Below the pieces are notes generated by a model. That model searched no databases. It saw only the letters and a list, made by a program, of their open reading frames with translations, and was not told the DNA's origin. The translations under genes and the position numbers were made by a program. Below are positions 53,184 through 62,641 of a stretch of 64,000 nucleotides of DNA, piece by piece; the stretch's first letter is position 1; each line of letters starts with the position of its first letter. Origin of the DNA: Marinilabiliaceae bacterium JC040 (GTDB lineage Bacteria; Bacteroidota; Bacteroidia; Bacteroidales; Marinifilaceae); the NCBI GenBank assembly GCA_022496785.1, contig SNAP01000002.1, positions 372,001-436,000 on the forward strand, in the 5' to 3' direction.

Positions 53184-55580
53184 CTACAATTTTTCATTTT
53201 CTGTTCTAGCAATAATATCCGACTGTAAATCAATATTCATATCATTAAAATAATCACTATAACCAGCAACTCTAACCAATAAATCTCTAAACTCTTCAGG
53301 ATTATCTTGAGCTTTATAAAGAGTCTCTGTATCAACAATATTAAATTGAATATGGTGACCACCCAAACCGAAATAAGTTCTAATCAAAGAACACAATTTA
53401 TTCACATCTTCTTCTTTTTTCAAAAGACTTGGTAAAAATCTCTGATTCAGCAAAGTACCCCCTGTCTTCACTTGATCGAGCTTACCCATCGATTTAATTA
53501 CAGAAGATGGTCCTTTTGTATCTGCTCCCTGAGATGGAGATGTACCATCTGAAATAGCCACTCCAGCCTTACGACCATTTGGTGTAGCCCCCATAATCTT
53601 ACCAAAATACACATGACAAGTAGTTGATAACATATTCATATGAAACACTTCTCCCCTTGTATTTGGTTTGCCATCAATAGCTTTATATAAATCATTAAAA
53701 ACTCCAACAGCAATATCATCTGCGTAATCATCATCATTTCCAAAGAAAGATGTTTTATTAAGAATATACTGACGCATAAACTCATCTCCTTCAAAATTCC
53801 TATTAATAGCAGTCATTAACTGACTCATACTAAACTTTTTATCCTCGAAAACATGCTTCTTAATTGAAGATAAACTATCTGTTATAGTTCCTAATCCAGT
53901 ACATTGTATATAGTTTGTATTATACCTTGCACCTGAATTATAATAATCTTTTCCCTTTGAAATACAATCATCTATATAAACAGATAAAAAAGGTGCTGGA
54001 GCATATTTAGCAAACATTCTATCAATATAATTACTTACGCGAACCTTCATATCAACAAAATAATTCACTTGCTTTAGAAAAGCCTCATATAAATCATCAT
54101 ACGATTTAAAATCCTCTGCCTTACCAGTTTCTAAACCTAATTTCAAACCTGAAACAGGATCTAATCCATTATTTAAACAAATCTCAAATACCTTAGGAAC
54201 ATTTAAATAACCTGTTAAAATATATGCCTCTTTACCAAAAGCTCCTACCTCAATACATCCACTACAGCCTCCTTCTCTAGCATCTTTAAGACTCTTTCCC
54301 TGTCTCATTAATTCTTGAACATATGTATCAGGATTAAAAATTGAAGGGTAACCATATCCATTTCTAATAACCTTAACACCTTCATTTAGAAACTTATCAG
54401 GACTAACAGAACTAATATGCAAAGAACTTCCTGGTTGTAAAATATGTAATTCTTCTATTACCTTTAAGAAGATATAAGATAAATCACTCACTCCATCAGT
54501 ACCATCAGCCTTAACACCACCGATATTAATATTAGTAAAATCGTTATAAGTACCACTTTCCTTAGCAGTAATTCCTACCTTAGGAGGAGCAGTATGATTG
54601 TTTACTTTAATCCAAAAACAAGATAATAGTTCTTTAGCATCATCATCAGTCAAAAAACCTTCAGCCTTATCTTTTTCAAAGAAGGGAGATAAATGCTGAT
54701 CGAAATGTCCTGGATTCATGGCATCCCATCCATTCAATTCTGTAATAGTACCAAGATGAACAAACCAATACATTTGAATAGCTTCCCAAAAATTTCTAGG
54801 AGCATTAGCAGGAACCCATCTACAAACTTCAGCAATCTTTAACAGTTCTTGAGCTCTAATATAATCGGGATTATCATGAGAAACATCATCACCTAAAACC
54901 GATAATCTTTCATGAGCCATATCTTCAGCTAAATCTGCATGTCTTTCAGCAAAAAGAATTGCAGCATCACAAGAAATAGACATAGCTTTTAGCTCTTCTT
55001 GTTTATCAGTTGCTTCTGGATCTTCAAGAAAATCTAATTTAGAAATTTCATCATGAATTCTCTTTTTAAAATCTAGTAAACCTGTCTCATACATTTTTCC
55101 ATCCATAGAAGTATGACCAGGTGCTCTTTGTTCCATAAACTCAGTAAACACACCAGATTCGTATGCTTCCTTCCATGCTTCAGGAACGTGATTAAAGATT
55201 CTCTCTCTTTGTGTACGACCTTCCCAATAAGGAATCACTTCTTTTGCATAAGTTTCAATATCCTCTTGACTTATAGAATAAGGTTGAAGTTCTCTAGTAT
55301 TTAGAACATTCAAATCCTCAACAGAATGACAAGTCAATTCAGGGAAAGTAGGAACTGCTTTTGGACGTGGACCTCTTTCCCCTACAATCAATTCTCTATC
55401 ACCTATAAAAATTGTTTTCTTCTTACAAATCTCCATGAAATTTAATGCACGAAGTATTGGGATTGGGTATTTCCCATAATTCTCCTTATAGAATTCTGTT
55501 TCAATAAGGGCTCTTTCAATAGACAAACTAGGTTTAGTCTCAACGGTAGCCTGTCTTAAGTGTTTAATTCTATCATTCAT
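53184..55580 (-). CDS. hypD: Glycyl radical enzyme, trans-4-hydroxy-L-proline dehydratase type
   Basis: 798 residues, normal for the family. Catalytic Cys442 and Glu444 lie in GGCSGCIEVGAFGKEAYILT. The glycyl radical Gly773 lies in RVAGYSDYF. The substrate-side Asp in NGWDAMNPGHFDQHL (Asp286) matches HypD. HypD dehydrates trans-4-hydroxy-L-proline to pyrroline-5-carboxylate. The gene lies 33 bases after proC, whose product reduces that compound to proline, and directly before the activase. The neighbourhood thus supports HypD over CutC, PFL or glycerol dehydratase. The radical is oxygen-sensitive, so the host is an anaerobe. Confidence 0.88.
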   Translation of the reverse strand: MNDRIKHLRQATVETKPSLSIERALIETEFYKENYGKYPIPILRALNFMEICKKKTIFIGDRELIVGERGPRPKAVPTFPELTCHSVEDLNVLNTRELQPYSISQEDIETYAKEVIPYWEGRTQRERIFNHVPEAWKEAYESGVFTEFMEQRAPGHTSMDGKMYETGLLDFKKRIHDEISKLDFLEDPEATDKQEELKAMSISCDAAILFAERHADLAEDMAHERLSVLGDDVSHDNPDYIRAQELLKIAEVCRWVPANAPRNFWEAIQMYWFVHLGTITELNGWDAMNPGHFDQHLSPFFEKDKAEGFLTDDDAKELLSCFWIKVNNHTAPPKVGITAKESGTYNDFTNINIGGVKADGTDGVSDLSYIFLKVIEELHILQPGSSLHISSVSPDKFLNEGVKVIRNGYGYPSIFNPDTYVQELMRQGKSLKDAREGGCSGCIEVGAFGKEAYILTGYLNVPKVFEICLNNGLDPVSGLKLGLETGKAEDFKSYDDLYEAFLKQVNYFVDMKVRVSNYIDRMFAKYAPAPFLSVYIDDCISKGKDYYNSGARYNTNYIQCTGLGTITDSLSSIKKHVFEDKKFSMSQLMTAINRNFEGDEFMRQYILNKTSFFGNDDDYADDIAVGVFNDLYKAIDGKPNTRGEVFHMNMLSTTCHVYFGKIMGATPNGRKAGVAISDGTSPSQGADTKGPSSVIKSMGKLDQVKTGGTLLNQRFLPSLLKKEEDVNKLCSLIRTYFGLGGHHIQFNIVDTETLYKAQDNPEEFRDLLVRVAGYSDYFNDMNIDLQSDIIARTENEKL

Positions 55581-55613
55581 AGTATTCGGGGTATATTTAT
55601 AGTATTAGTAATA

Positions 55614-56414
55614 TCATTTACTTGCAGCCAATAAACCTTTAATCACTGCATTTGTAAAGCCATTTTCTTCCATCTTATTAAGACCTTTAATAGTTACACC
55701 ACCTGGAGTAGTAACTTTATCAATCTCTTGTTCTGGATTCGTTCCATGACTTTTAAGAATCTCAACAGCACCTTTAAGAGTTTGCATCACAATACTTTGA
55801 GCTTGTTCTGGAGAGAAACCCAGTTCCACACTTCCAACAGTAGAAGCTCTAATATATCTCAAAGCAAAAGCAATACCACAAGAAGCAACAGAAGTACCAG
55901 CAGATAAAAGTTTCTCAGGAACTAAAATAGCTTCACCTAATTCATTAAAGATATCAAGTAGTAAAGATTCTTGTTCTTTACTTGCATTATAAGAAGCAAT
56001 TAAAGTTAAAGAACTTTTCACTTCTATAGCAGTATTAGGTATTAATCTAAACAAAGGAGGAGTTTTCTCATTTGAATCATTAATTTTAAAATACTCTCTA
56101 ATTTCTTCAAAAGAAATACCAGCAGCCACTGACACAACCATCTGTTTGAAAGGATTTATATGCTCTTTTATTTGATTAATAGAACCACCAATTATCCAAG
56201 GTTTTAGAGCCAATAAAATAATGTCTGCATCTTGAATTCCTTCAATAGCATTAGATGTTGTGTTGATCTCAGGATTTTTTGCGATAATATTCTCTAAATT
56301 CTTAGGAAGAATATCAACACATGTTATGTCACTCGTAGCAATCATTGAGCTATTTGCCAAACCCATGGCTATCGCGCCGCCGATATTTCCTGTACCTATA
56401 ATTGTTATTTTCAT
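55614..56414 (-). CDS. proC: Pyrroline-5-carboxylate reductase
   Basis: 266 residues. The N-terminal Rossmann motif is IIGTGNIGGAIAMGLA. The dimer helical domain has the family signature DKVTTPGGVTIKGLNKME near the C terminus and LSAGTSVASCGIAFALRYI. It reduces pyrroline-5-carboxylate to proline with NAD(P)H. As first gene of the operon before hypD and its activase, it should complete hydroxyproline conversion to proline rather than serve only biosynthesis. Confidence 0.93.
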   Translation of the reverse strand: MKITIIGTGNIGGAIAMGLANSSMIATSDITCVDILPKNLENIIAKNPEINTTSNAIEGIQDADIILLALKPWIIGGSINQIKEHINPFKQMVVSVAAGISFEEIREYFKINDSNEKTPPLFRLIPNTAIEVKSSLTLIASYNASKEQESLLLDIFNELGEAILVPEKLLSAGTSVASCGIAFALRYIRASTVGSVELGFSPEQAQSIVMQTLKGAVEILKSHGTNPEQEIDKVTTPGGVTIKGLNKMEENGFTNAVIKGLLAASK

Positions 56415-56457
56415 AAAATTATTAATAGTTTATTTTGTTATTATATACATAGATATA

Positions 56458-56475
56458 GTATGCCTATTAGCATAC
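56458..56475. promoter_or_regulatory. Palindromic operator upstream of the HypD operon
   Basis: GTATGC and GCATAC form a perfect inverted repeat with a 6-base spacer, extended by ATA/TAT flanks. It lies 44 bases upstream of the proC start, between it and the divergent fRMsr gene, where a regulator site is expected. A nearby minus-strand TTGAC...TATACTT may be the promoter. The regulator is unknown. Confidence 0.45.
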
Positions 56476-56789
56476 CTATAAGCATCAGAAGACACTTAAG
56501 TATAATTCGATTTATTAAAGTCAATAGTTTAAATAAAAAACACATCAACTAGAGCAGATCTCTAGTAAAAGATTAGGCATGAATACAAGCAAACGCCAAT
56601 ACGACGATAAGAAGCAGGTATATAAATGTGTTTTCTCATTCTTGAATTTGTTTCAAAATTTCAAAACAAATCTATGAATTAAAGAATATAAAAAAAAAGA
56701 AATTCAAATATTTTTTGTTTTTTTATCACACAGAAATATAAAACACATACATTTATCTAAAAATTTAACAATCAAAACGACAAAGGAAG
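56476..56789. other. Divergent intergenic region
   Basis: No gene or relic is seen. A 32-codon ATG frame at 56580-56678 has no RBS and no recognisable product. It presumably carries the promoters of proC-hypD (minus) and fRMsr (plus; TACATTTA near 56748 is a weak -7 match). Confidence 0.4.
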
Positions 56790-57257
56790 ATGGCTGAAAA
56801 TCTAATTATATCAGAAGGGAATAGAGAAGAAAAATACAAATCTTTAATTCCTCAAATAAAATCACTAAACAGTTTTGAAGAAGATGAAATTGCTAATATG
56901 GCAAATACAGTAGCCGCATTAAAAGAAACATTCAATTTCTTTTGGATAGGATTCTACAGAGTAATAAAAGACGAGCTTGTTCTTGGTCCTTTTCAAGGTC
57001 CTATTGCTTGTACAAGAATAAAAAAGGGCAAAGGAGTATGTGGAACATCATGGTCTGAAGCAAAAACAATTCTAGTAGAAGATGTAGATAAATTTCCTGG
57101 ACATATAGCATGTAGTTCGGCATCTAAATCAGAAATTGTAGTCCCTATAATAAAAGATGGAATAGTCACTGCAATTATAGATATTGATAGCGATAAACTC
57201 AACGACTTTAGCGAAATAGATACAAAATACGTAGAAGAAATAGCTAAACTATTTTAA
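56790..57257 (+). CDS. msrC: Free methionine-(R)-sulfoxide reductase (GAF domain)
   Basis: 155-residue GAF protein. The three catalytic Cys are at 74 (GPIACTRIKKG), 84 (GKGVCGTSW) and 108 (GHIACSSASKSEIVVPI), spaced as in fRMsr enzymes. It reduces free Met-R-sulfoxide with thioredoxin and so repairs oxidative damage. Full length; a bidirectional terminator follows. Confidence 0.93.
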   Translation: MAENLIISEGNREEKYKSLIPQIKSLNSFEEDEIANMANTVAALKETFNFFWIGFYRVIKDELVLGPFQGPIACTRIKKGKGVCGTSWSEAKTILVEDVDKFPGHIACSSASKSEIVVPIIKDGIVTAIIDIDSDKLNDFSEIDTKYVEEIAKLF

Positions 57258-57266
57258 ATAAAAAAT

Positions 57267-57303
57267 AAAAAGCTAGAGATAAACAATTAACCTCTAGCTT
57301 TTT
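57267..57303. terminator. Bidirectional terminator
   Basis: AAAAAGCTAGAG (57267-57278) pairs perfectly with CTCTAGCTTTTT (57292-57303). It lies between convergent genes and has A and T runs suited to both directions. Confidence 0.9.
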
Positions 57304-57314
57304 ATAATCACTAC

Positions 57315-57902
57315 TTAATGATTCTTACAAAAATGTTTAGGATCTACAACTTCCCTATACTTATCAATCACAGCTTTAAAATCCTCCCAAACATCTCTTT
57401 TCAATTTTGGATTTCTCAATAGAGCAGAAGGATGATAAGTAGGCATCACCAAACGGCCATTCCACTCAATCCACGAACCTCTCAATCTAGTAATACTTGC
57501 ATTAGGATCTATTAAACCTTTTAAAGCAGTTGCTCCCAATAAAATAATAATCTTAGGATCTATTAATTCAATTTGTTTTAATAGAAATGGTAAACAAGTT
57601 TCTCTTTCAATAGGTTTAGGATCTCTATTCTCTGGTGGTCTACATTTCACAATATTACCTATAAAGATATGTTCATTTCTTGAAAAACCACTTGCCTCAA
57701 AAATCTTATCTAGTAACTTACCCGATTTACCAACAAAAGCTCTTCCCGACATATCTTCATAATATCCAGGGCCCTCGCCAATACACATAATTTTACCATT
57801 TGGATTTCCATCTCCAAATACCACATTATTACGAGTCTTAGACAATTCACAAGCATTGCATTTCAATACTATTTTCTTCAGTTCTTCAAATTCACTTTCC
57901 AT
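57315..57902 (-). CDS. Family 4 uracil-DNA glycosylase
   Basis: Removes uracil from DNA. The motifs are GEGPGYYEDMSGRAFVG (motif A), FIGNIVKCRPPENRDP, and YHPSALLR near the C terminus. The four Fe-S Cys are CNAC at 15 and 18, KCRPP, and ETCLPF. An open frame extends to 57968, but ATG 57902 (MESEFEELKKIVLKC) is chosen because the family starts just before the first Cys pair and the extra 22 residues are not conserved. 195 residues from this start. Confidence 0.9.
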   Translation of the reverse strand: MESEFEELKKIVLKCNACELSKTRNNVVFGDGNPNGKIMCIGEGPGYYEDMSGRAFVGKSGKLLDKIFEASGFSRNEHIFIGNIVKCRPPENRDPKPIERETCLPFLLKQIELIDPKIIILLGATALKGLIDPNASITRLRGSWIEWNGRLVMPTYHPSALLRNPKLKRDVWEDFKAVIDKYREVVDPKHFCKNH

Positions 57903-58112
57903 TACAAATAAATTCATATATGAAGAAGCACACACTCTAACAATAAAGCAGAATGCGTGCTTGGACATTTTGTTTTACAATTTTTTCATTATTTACCCTT
58001 AGTATGAGATAAAATTCTCCAAAAGGCAAATCGGACTAATGTAAATAGTAAAACCCTTAAGTATCTGCCACAAAATTATATTATTAAGAAACAATAATCT
58101 GTTAAAAAAAAA

Positions 58113-60521
58113 CTAAAATTCTATCATAATACCTATTGAAGGTAAAATAGTTCCAGAAATATTCTCAATTTCATATAACTTATAACGTGTAGGATCCTTA
58201 GGATCTTCTATAAACATTCCATTCTTATCTCTTTCTACATCAATATATGGTTGCCCCTTTATTTTTGCATTATACACATTCTGTATATCCATATACAAAT
58301 CTAAAGACCATGACTTAAAATACCATTTCTTGTCTATACGTATATCTAATCCATGGCTCAAATTATTCCTTAATGTATTTAATTTAGACCAATCCGCTAT
58401 ACCTTGTCTAGTAACATTCCATATAGTCTTTAAAGAAGATAATTGTTTATTATAAGGAGTATAAGGACCACCTCCTAATAATCTAAATTTCATACCAAAC
58501 TCCCAATTTCTAGGAGCCTTATAGCCAGCTGTAATATTAAGAATATGCTTATTATCCCAAGAAGAAGGATGATAATTCTTATTTAAATCTTCAAATTCAC
58601 TTCTAACCCAAGTATAAGAAATAATTCCATAAACTGAACTCATCAATTTCTGCTGCATAAGCACCTCTATACCATAAGATCTACCCTTCGAACTAGAAGT
58701 GATTTCTTCATTACCAATAACACCATAATCTCCACCCAAATTAGCTAAAGAAATACCTTTATCTACTAAAAAAGGATAATTACCATAAGTCTTATAGAAA
58801 CCTTCTACAGATATTTTTGAATACTTAGTAGGTAAATACTCCAAACCAAATACCAAATGATTAGAATTAATATACTTAACATCATTCTCTTTATTCACAA
58901 GCACACCCTTTGAATCTCTATACCCCATTACAGTATATGCTGGTAATTGAAAATATCTACCAAGATTAAAATTAAGACTCCAATCTGGAAATAATCTAAA
59001 AGAAGCAGAAAAACGTGGAGAAAACTGTTCTAAAGGATTATTCATATCATTAGAATAATCATTAAAATCTGTTCTAAAGCCTAATGAAAGAGTCAATCTA
59101 TCATTGATAAACTGTCTACTTAATTGAGAAAATAAAGAATACTTACTAAAATTCATATCTGAAGTAAAATCTTTAACAATAGGTTTCCCTTTTTCTTCTT
59201 GCTTACTAAAAGTAGAATTTGTATACTTCACATATTCATACCCTACACCATAGTTCCATTTCCAACCATTATTTCTACCTGTACTTTCGAATCTAAATTT
59301 ATTTTCAATCTCTTCAGAAGTATAATCAAGCAATAAATTAGCAACTTGTTCTATATTATCTTGATATTTTTGAGCATTATTATGTAGATGATTTCTACTA
59401 AGAATAAAAGATTGATAACTATGAGCAGAGAAATGTGTCCATTTTCCACCTATTGTATAATTCCATTGCTTATTTTCAGGAAGATTTCCAAGAATATAAT
59501 TATTCCTATCTAACTCATCTTGATCACTAACATCATCATTAACATCAGTATTCAAATCAAGATCGTCAAAAGCACCAAGACCAATAAAAGTAAGTTTATT
59601 TTTATCATCAATCTTCAAATCATACTTATACTGTATATCGTTATAAACAGGAAGGAAAGGAAGTTTCAAAAACTTAAAAAGAAATTGAAGATACGATCTT
59701 CTAACAGAAAATATCAGACTAGAATTTTTACTAATAGGTCCATCAAGGGTTAAACCTAAATCACTAGAACCAACCATCACATTACCGGTCCATTTCTCGT
59801 CATTACCACTAATTTGATTCAATTCAATAACAGAACTTAAAGCATTTCCCCTATTAGCAGGAAAAGCACCAGCATAAAAATTAGTCTCTCGAATAAAATT
59901 CACATTAATCATACCCACAGGACCACCAGAAGATCCTTGAGTTGCAAAGTGATTTATATTAGGAATTTCTATACCATCTAAAAAGAATCTATTTTCATTA
60001 GGAGCACCACCCCTTACAATAATGTCATTTCTATAGGAAGTAGAAGAAGCAACTCCTGGAAGAATTTGAATAACTTTAGAAATATCCCTATCTCCACCTG
60101 GACTTCTATATATTTCTGTAGCGGTAATAGTTCTTAAACTTAAAGGACTTTCAGGTAACCTCTTAAATCCACTAGAGGTAACAAGCACTTCATCTAGTTT
60201 AGAACTAGTTTCAATCATAGGAATATTTAATACTGTAGGCTTTGAATTAGAAACTCTAATTTCATATAAAACTACATCTTTAAAGCCAAGAAAACTACAT
60301 GATATAGTATATTCTCCTGGTTTCAATCCGCTAATACGAAACTCTCCCTTTTCATTGGAAGAAGTTCCTCTTTGAGTTCCATCAACTAAAATATCAGCAA
60401 AAGGAATTGCCTTATTATTTACGCTATTATAAACTCTTCCCTTAATAATTCCCTTTTGGGAATAAGCCATACTTGATACTAAAAGAGATAATAGTATCAT
60501 TATTAGTCTAATTTTCTTCAA
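58113..60521 (-). CDS. TonB-dependent receptor
   Basis: 802 residues. Signal peptide (ends SMAYSQ), then a carboxypeptidase-regulatory-like domain (about 22-105; GIIKGRVYNSVNNKAIPFAD). The plug begins DEVLVTSSGFKRLPESPLSL, with DISKVIQILPGVAS and DIIVRGGAPNENRFFLDGIE. The barrel of about 22 strands ends SGTILPSIGIMIEF. No SusD partner and no anti-sigma pair adjacent, so it is a stand-alone transporter. Ligand unknown; members of this group often import peptides, metals or small chelates. Confidence 0.9.
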   Translation of the reverse strand: MKKIRLIMILLSLLVSSMAYSQKGIIKGRVYNSVNNKAIPFADILVDGTQRGTSSNEKGEFRISGLKPGEYTISCSFLGFKDVVLYEIRVSNSKPTVLNIPMIETSSKLDEVLVTSSGFKRLPESPLSLRTITATEIYRSPGGDRDISKVIQILPGVASSTSYRNDIIVRGGAPNENRFFLDGIEIPNINHFATQGSSGGPVGMINVNFIRETNFYAGAFPANRGNALSSVIELNQISGNDEKWTGNVMVGSSDLGLTLDGPISKNSSLIFSVRRSYLQFLFKFLKLPFLPVYNDIQYKYDLKIDDKNKLTFIGLGAFDDLDLNTDVNDDVSDQDELDRNNYILGNLPENKQWNYTIGGKWTHFSAHSYQSFILSRNHLHNNAQKYQDNIEQVANLLLDYTSEEIENKFRFESTGRNNGWKWNYGVGYEYVKYTNSTFSKQEEKGKPIVKDFTSDMNFSKYSLFSQLSRQFINDRLTLSLGFRTDFNDYSNDMNNPLEQFSPRFSASFRLFPDWSLNFNLGRYFQLPAYTVMGYRDSKGVLVNKENDVKYINSNHLVFGLEYLPTKYSKISVEGFYKTYGNYPFLVDKGISLANLGGDYGVIGNEEITSSSKGRSYGIEVLMQQKLMSSVYGIISYTWVRSEFEDLNKNYHPSSWDNKHILNITAGYKAPRNWEFGMKFRLLGGGPYTPYNKQLSSLKTIWNVTRQGIADWSKLNTLRNNLSHGLDIRIDKKWYFKSWSLDLYMDIQNVYNAKIKGQPYIDVERDKNGMFIEDPKDPTRYKLYEIENISGTILPSIGIMIEF

Positions 60522-60626
60522 TTCTTAGTGTGTTTAATTTATAAATAAAATTACAAATTATTCTTTTAAGAAAACACGACATAAATGAAAAGCTTAAAAA
60601 AATAAGCATAATAATATCATACATAT

Positions 60627-60848
60627 TTATTCCGCAATTATAGAACAAGTAAATATAATTGAAGCAAACAAAACAATATAATAAGTTGAAGTCAATATGA
60701 CGTTTAGATATTGAAAATATTTTATAGCCAAAGTTTTATCTTGAATTTCAATTGATTTTTCTAATTTATACTTGTAATAAAGTACTACAGGGCCAATTAA
60801 TGGACACAATATAATTGCTATGGTACATCTTCTTTTTAAATTATTCAT
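60627..60848 (-). CDS. Small membrane protein, 73 aa
   Basis: Two hydrophobic helices (about 8-26, IAIILCPLIGPVVLYY; and 48-70, LNVILTSTYYIVLFASIIF) separated by a charged loop. No family is recognised. It lies between the TonB receptor and the HipBST-like locus on the same strand. It could be a real orphan gene, since a start codon and plausible composition are present, but support is limited. Confidence 0.4.
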   Translation of the reverse strand: MNNLKRRCTIAIILCPLIGPVVLYYKYKLEKSIEIQDKTLAIKYFQYLNVILTSTYYIVLFASIIFTCSIIAE

Positions 60849-60942
60849 ATAAAACTGATTAAAATTATATTTAATATTTTGTGAAAATACAAATACCTAT
60901 AAAAATTACAAAATAATTAACATATTTTTAATTCAGAAATAA

Positions 60943-61908
60943 TTATCTTAGAAATCTATTTAGTTTTTCTTTATACATCCTATGATAGATTCTCTTTGTT
61001 TTTTCACTGAGAAACGATCTTTTTATTAAACTTTCTATCAAAGAATTTTCTTCAGAAAACATTTTAATAATACTATCTCTTTTTTTGGGTATTACGCCTA
61101 TAATATTTGCAAAAGTCTCAAAATCTTTTTTACAAGGATGACTTTTATTGAGATACACATCAGAATAATCTTCTTCAAAAATCAATCCACCATTTAGAGC
61201 AAAATCACCATCATTTATATGTATCGAGGTATTCAATAAATCATATGCTGGAGAAAGAATATAATCTCCATTAGGAGATTGTATTAATGAAAAATTTTTT
61301 AAATGAGCATCACCATTAGAAAATAAATAATTGAAAACAATCAATTTAAAAAGTTTTGTCACTTCAATTTTCCACGCTACAACATATTTTTTCAAAATAT
61401 TTGCTAAATGAATATAAGTACCATCATATTTTGAATCAAAATTAGATAAAGAATAAAAATCTTCAATATGAATTTTATTCTCTTTTTTGTCTATATCAAA
61501 ACGCTTACAAATATAAGCAAGAGATCCATCTTCATGGAAAACTAGACCATTTTCTGCAACATCAATTTCAAAGACTTGTTTAGCTATTTGCATTGTTAAA
61601 TGTTCATTTGCAGGAATTTGATCTCTATATTGTAGTAATTTATTACCAGGTATCACTTTTATTATATATTTTCCTTGAACACCTTCTGGACTTAGAATAA
61701 TCTTTTTATTATAAATAATTCCAGATAATTTTTCTTGGACTCCTGAAATCGAATATTTACCAAGATGTCCTTCAAAACTGGAAGCCTCATTATTAAAATC
61801 ACAAAAAGGACTTACATTAATACCATCAAATAAATTTTTAATACAAGATGGAGAATACTTAGTAAAACCACTTGCAAGATTACCAGGACAATTCTTAATT
61901 TCTATCAT
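60943..61908 (-). CDS. hipT: HipT-like kinase of a split HipBST module
   Basis: 321 residues, corresponding to HipA without its N-subdomain. The Gly-rich loop reads YSISGVQEKLS with the Ser-Ile-Ser motif (Ser53, Ser55) that is autophosphorylated in characterised HipT. ATP-site Lys84 (YIIKV), catalytic loop SNGDAHLKNFS (Asp200) and metal-binding SPAYDLLNT (Asp223) are intact. EPEC HipT targets tryptophanyl-tRNA synthetase; the target here is unknown. The start overlaps the HipS-like gene by 4 bases (ATGA). Confidence 0.85.
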   Translation of the reverse strand: MIEIKNCPGNLASGFTKYSPSCIKNLFDGINVSPFCDFNNEASSFEGHLGKYSISGVQEKLSGIIYNKKIILSPEGVQGKYIIKVIPGNKLLQYRDQIPANEHLTMQIAKQVFEIDVAENGLVFHEDGSLAYICKRFDIDKKENKIHIEDFYSLSNFDSKYDGTYIHLANILKKYVVAWKIEVTKLFKLIVFNYLFSNGDAHLKNFSLIQSPNGDYILSPAYDLLNTSIHINDGDFALNGGLIFEEDYSDVYLNKSHPCKKDFETFANIIGVIPKKRDSIIKMFSEENSLIESLIKRSFLSEKTKRIYHRMYKEKLNRFLR

Positions 61909-62225
61909 ATCGCTTTAACTGTTATAGCTCCAATTGTATCAGTATGAGCAGTTGCCAACAACAAACCAAAATCATCATCTTCATCAATCTTTAAAAATTT
62001 GCATTGCATTTCTCTATTTGCTCCTTCAGAAAGAAGACTTACAAAAAAAGAAAACAACTTTTCAGAAGTATAAATTTTTTCTGATTTAGGAAGAGTTAAA
62101 CTAACAGCCGATTGTGATTTATCTGATAAGTACGAATTATCGTATTCAAATTCATATAAACCTTCATTTGTTTCAGTTAGATACCCTGCAAATATCCCTT
62201 TAGAATAAACTGCTGCCTTTCTCAT
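61905..62225 (-). CDS. hipS: HipS-like protein (HipA N-subdomain 1)
   Basis: 106 residues matching the free-standing N-terminal subdomain of HipA: AAVYSKGIFAGYLTETNEGL, AVSLTLPKSEKIY, then LFSFFVSLLSEGANREMQC. In HipBST systems this small protein, not HipB, neutralises the kinase. It overlaps hipB by 1 base (TAATG) and hipT by 4 bases, so the three proteins are translationally coupled. Confidence 0.82.
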   Translation of the reverse strand: MRKAAVYSKGIFAGYLTETNEGLYEFEYDNSYLSDKSQSAVSLTLPKSEKIYTSEKLFSFFVSLLSEGANREMQCKFLKIDEDDDFGLLLATAHTDTIGAITVKAI

Positions 62226-62425
62226 TAGTTAATCTCCTTAATTTTCATTATTAATTCTAATCCTAGTACATCGCATATCTTAGAAAGAGTTTTTACCGTT
62301 GGATTCGCTTTATTAGTTTCTATACTTTTTATTAAACGTACGCTTACATCCGAATAATCAGCCAAATCTTGTTGACTAATTCCTAATATTTTTCTTCTCT
62401 CTTTTATAATTGAGTTAAACTCCAT
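62225..62425 (-). CDS. hipB: HipB-like XRE repressor
   Basis: 66-residue single helix-turn-helix protein: ISQQDLADYSDVSVRLIKSI then ANPTVKTLSKICDVLGLEL. It is first in the three-gene hipB-hipS-hipT order and should bind the operon promoter. It is too short to carry a separate toxin-binding tail, in line with its role as DNA-binding partner in HipBST modules. Confidence 0.85.
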   Translation of the reverse strand: MEFNSIIKERRKILGISQQDLADYSDVSVRLIKSIETNKANPTVKTLSKICDVLGLELIMKIKEIN

Positions 62426-62560
62426 AGTGTAATATATTGCCTTTATATAGTAAATATATGTGAATTCTATATAAAAATCAAGGGAAAGAGCATTTTAATG
62501 CACATTAGAAAATACTTAAATTCTTTTTAAACTTTTAATTCCTGCTAATTATTAAAGAAA

Positions 62561-62590
62561 TTGCTTTTCACTCAATTAATACTATCTTTG
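62561..62590 (+). promoter_or_regulatory. Strong promoter of the GNAT-rsgA operon
   Basis: TTG (62561-62563), 19 bases, then TATCTTTG (62583-62590). It is a full match to the Bacteroidota consensus and lies about 230 bases upstream of the first start codon, which leaves a long leader. Confidence 0.75.
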
Positions 62591-62641
62591 CCTGAATGAA
62601 GGAAACTAATACTACTATATTAAGCCTGTATCTGGGCTAAG

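Noticed and set aside
53184-55580. Choline TMA-lyase (CutC) or pyruvate formate-lyase
   Set aside because: There is no Cys-Cys pair as in PFL, and no microcompartment or choline genes. The adjacent P5C reductase and the SGCIE/NGWD motifs fit HypD better.
56580-56678. 32-codon ATG frame between proC and fRMsr as a possible second small peptide
   Set aside because: No ribosome-binding site, no leader-like motif and no maturase nearby.
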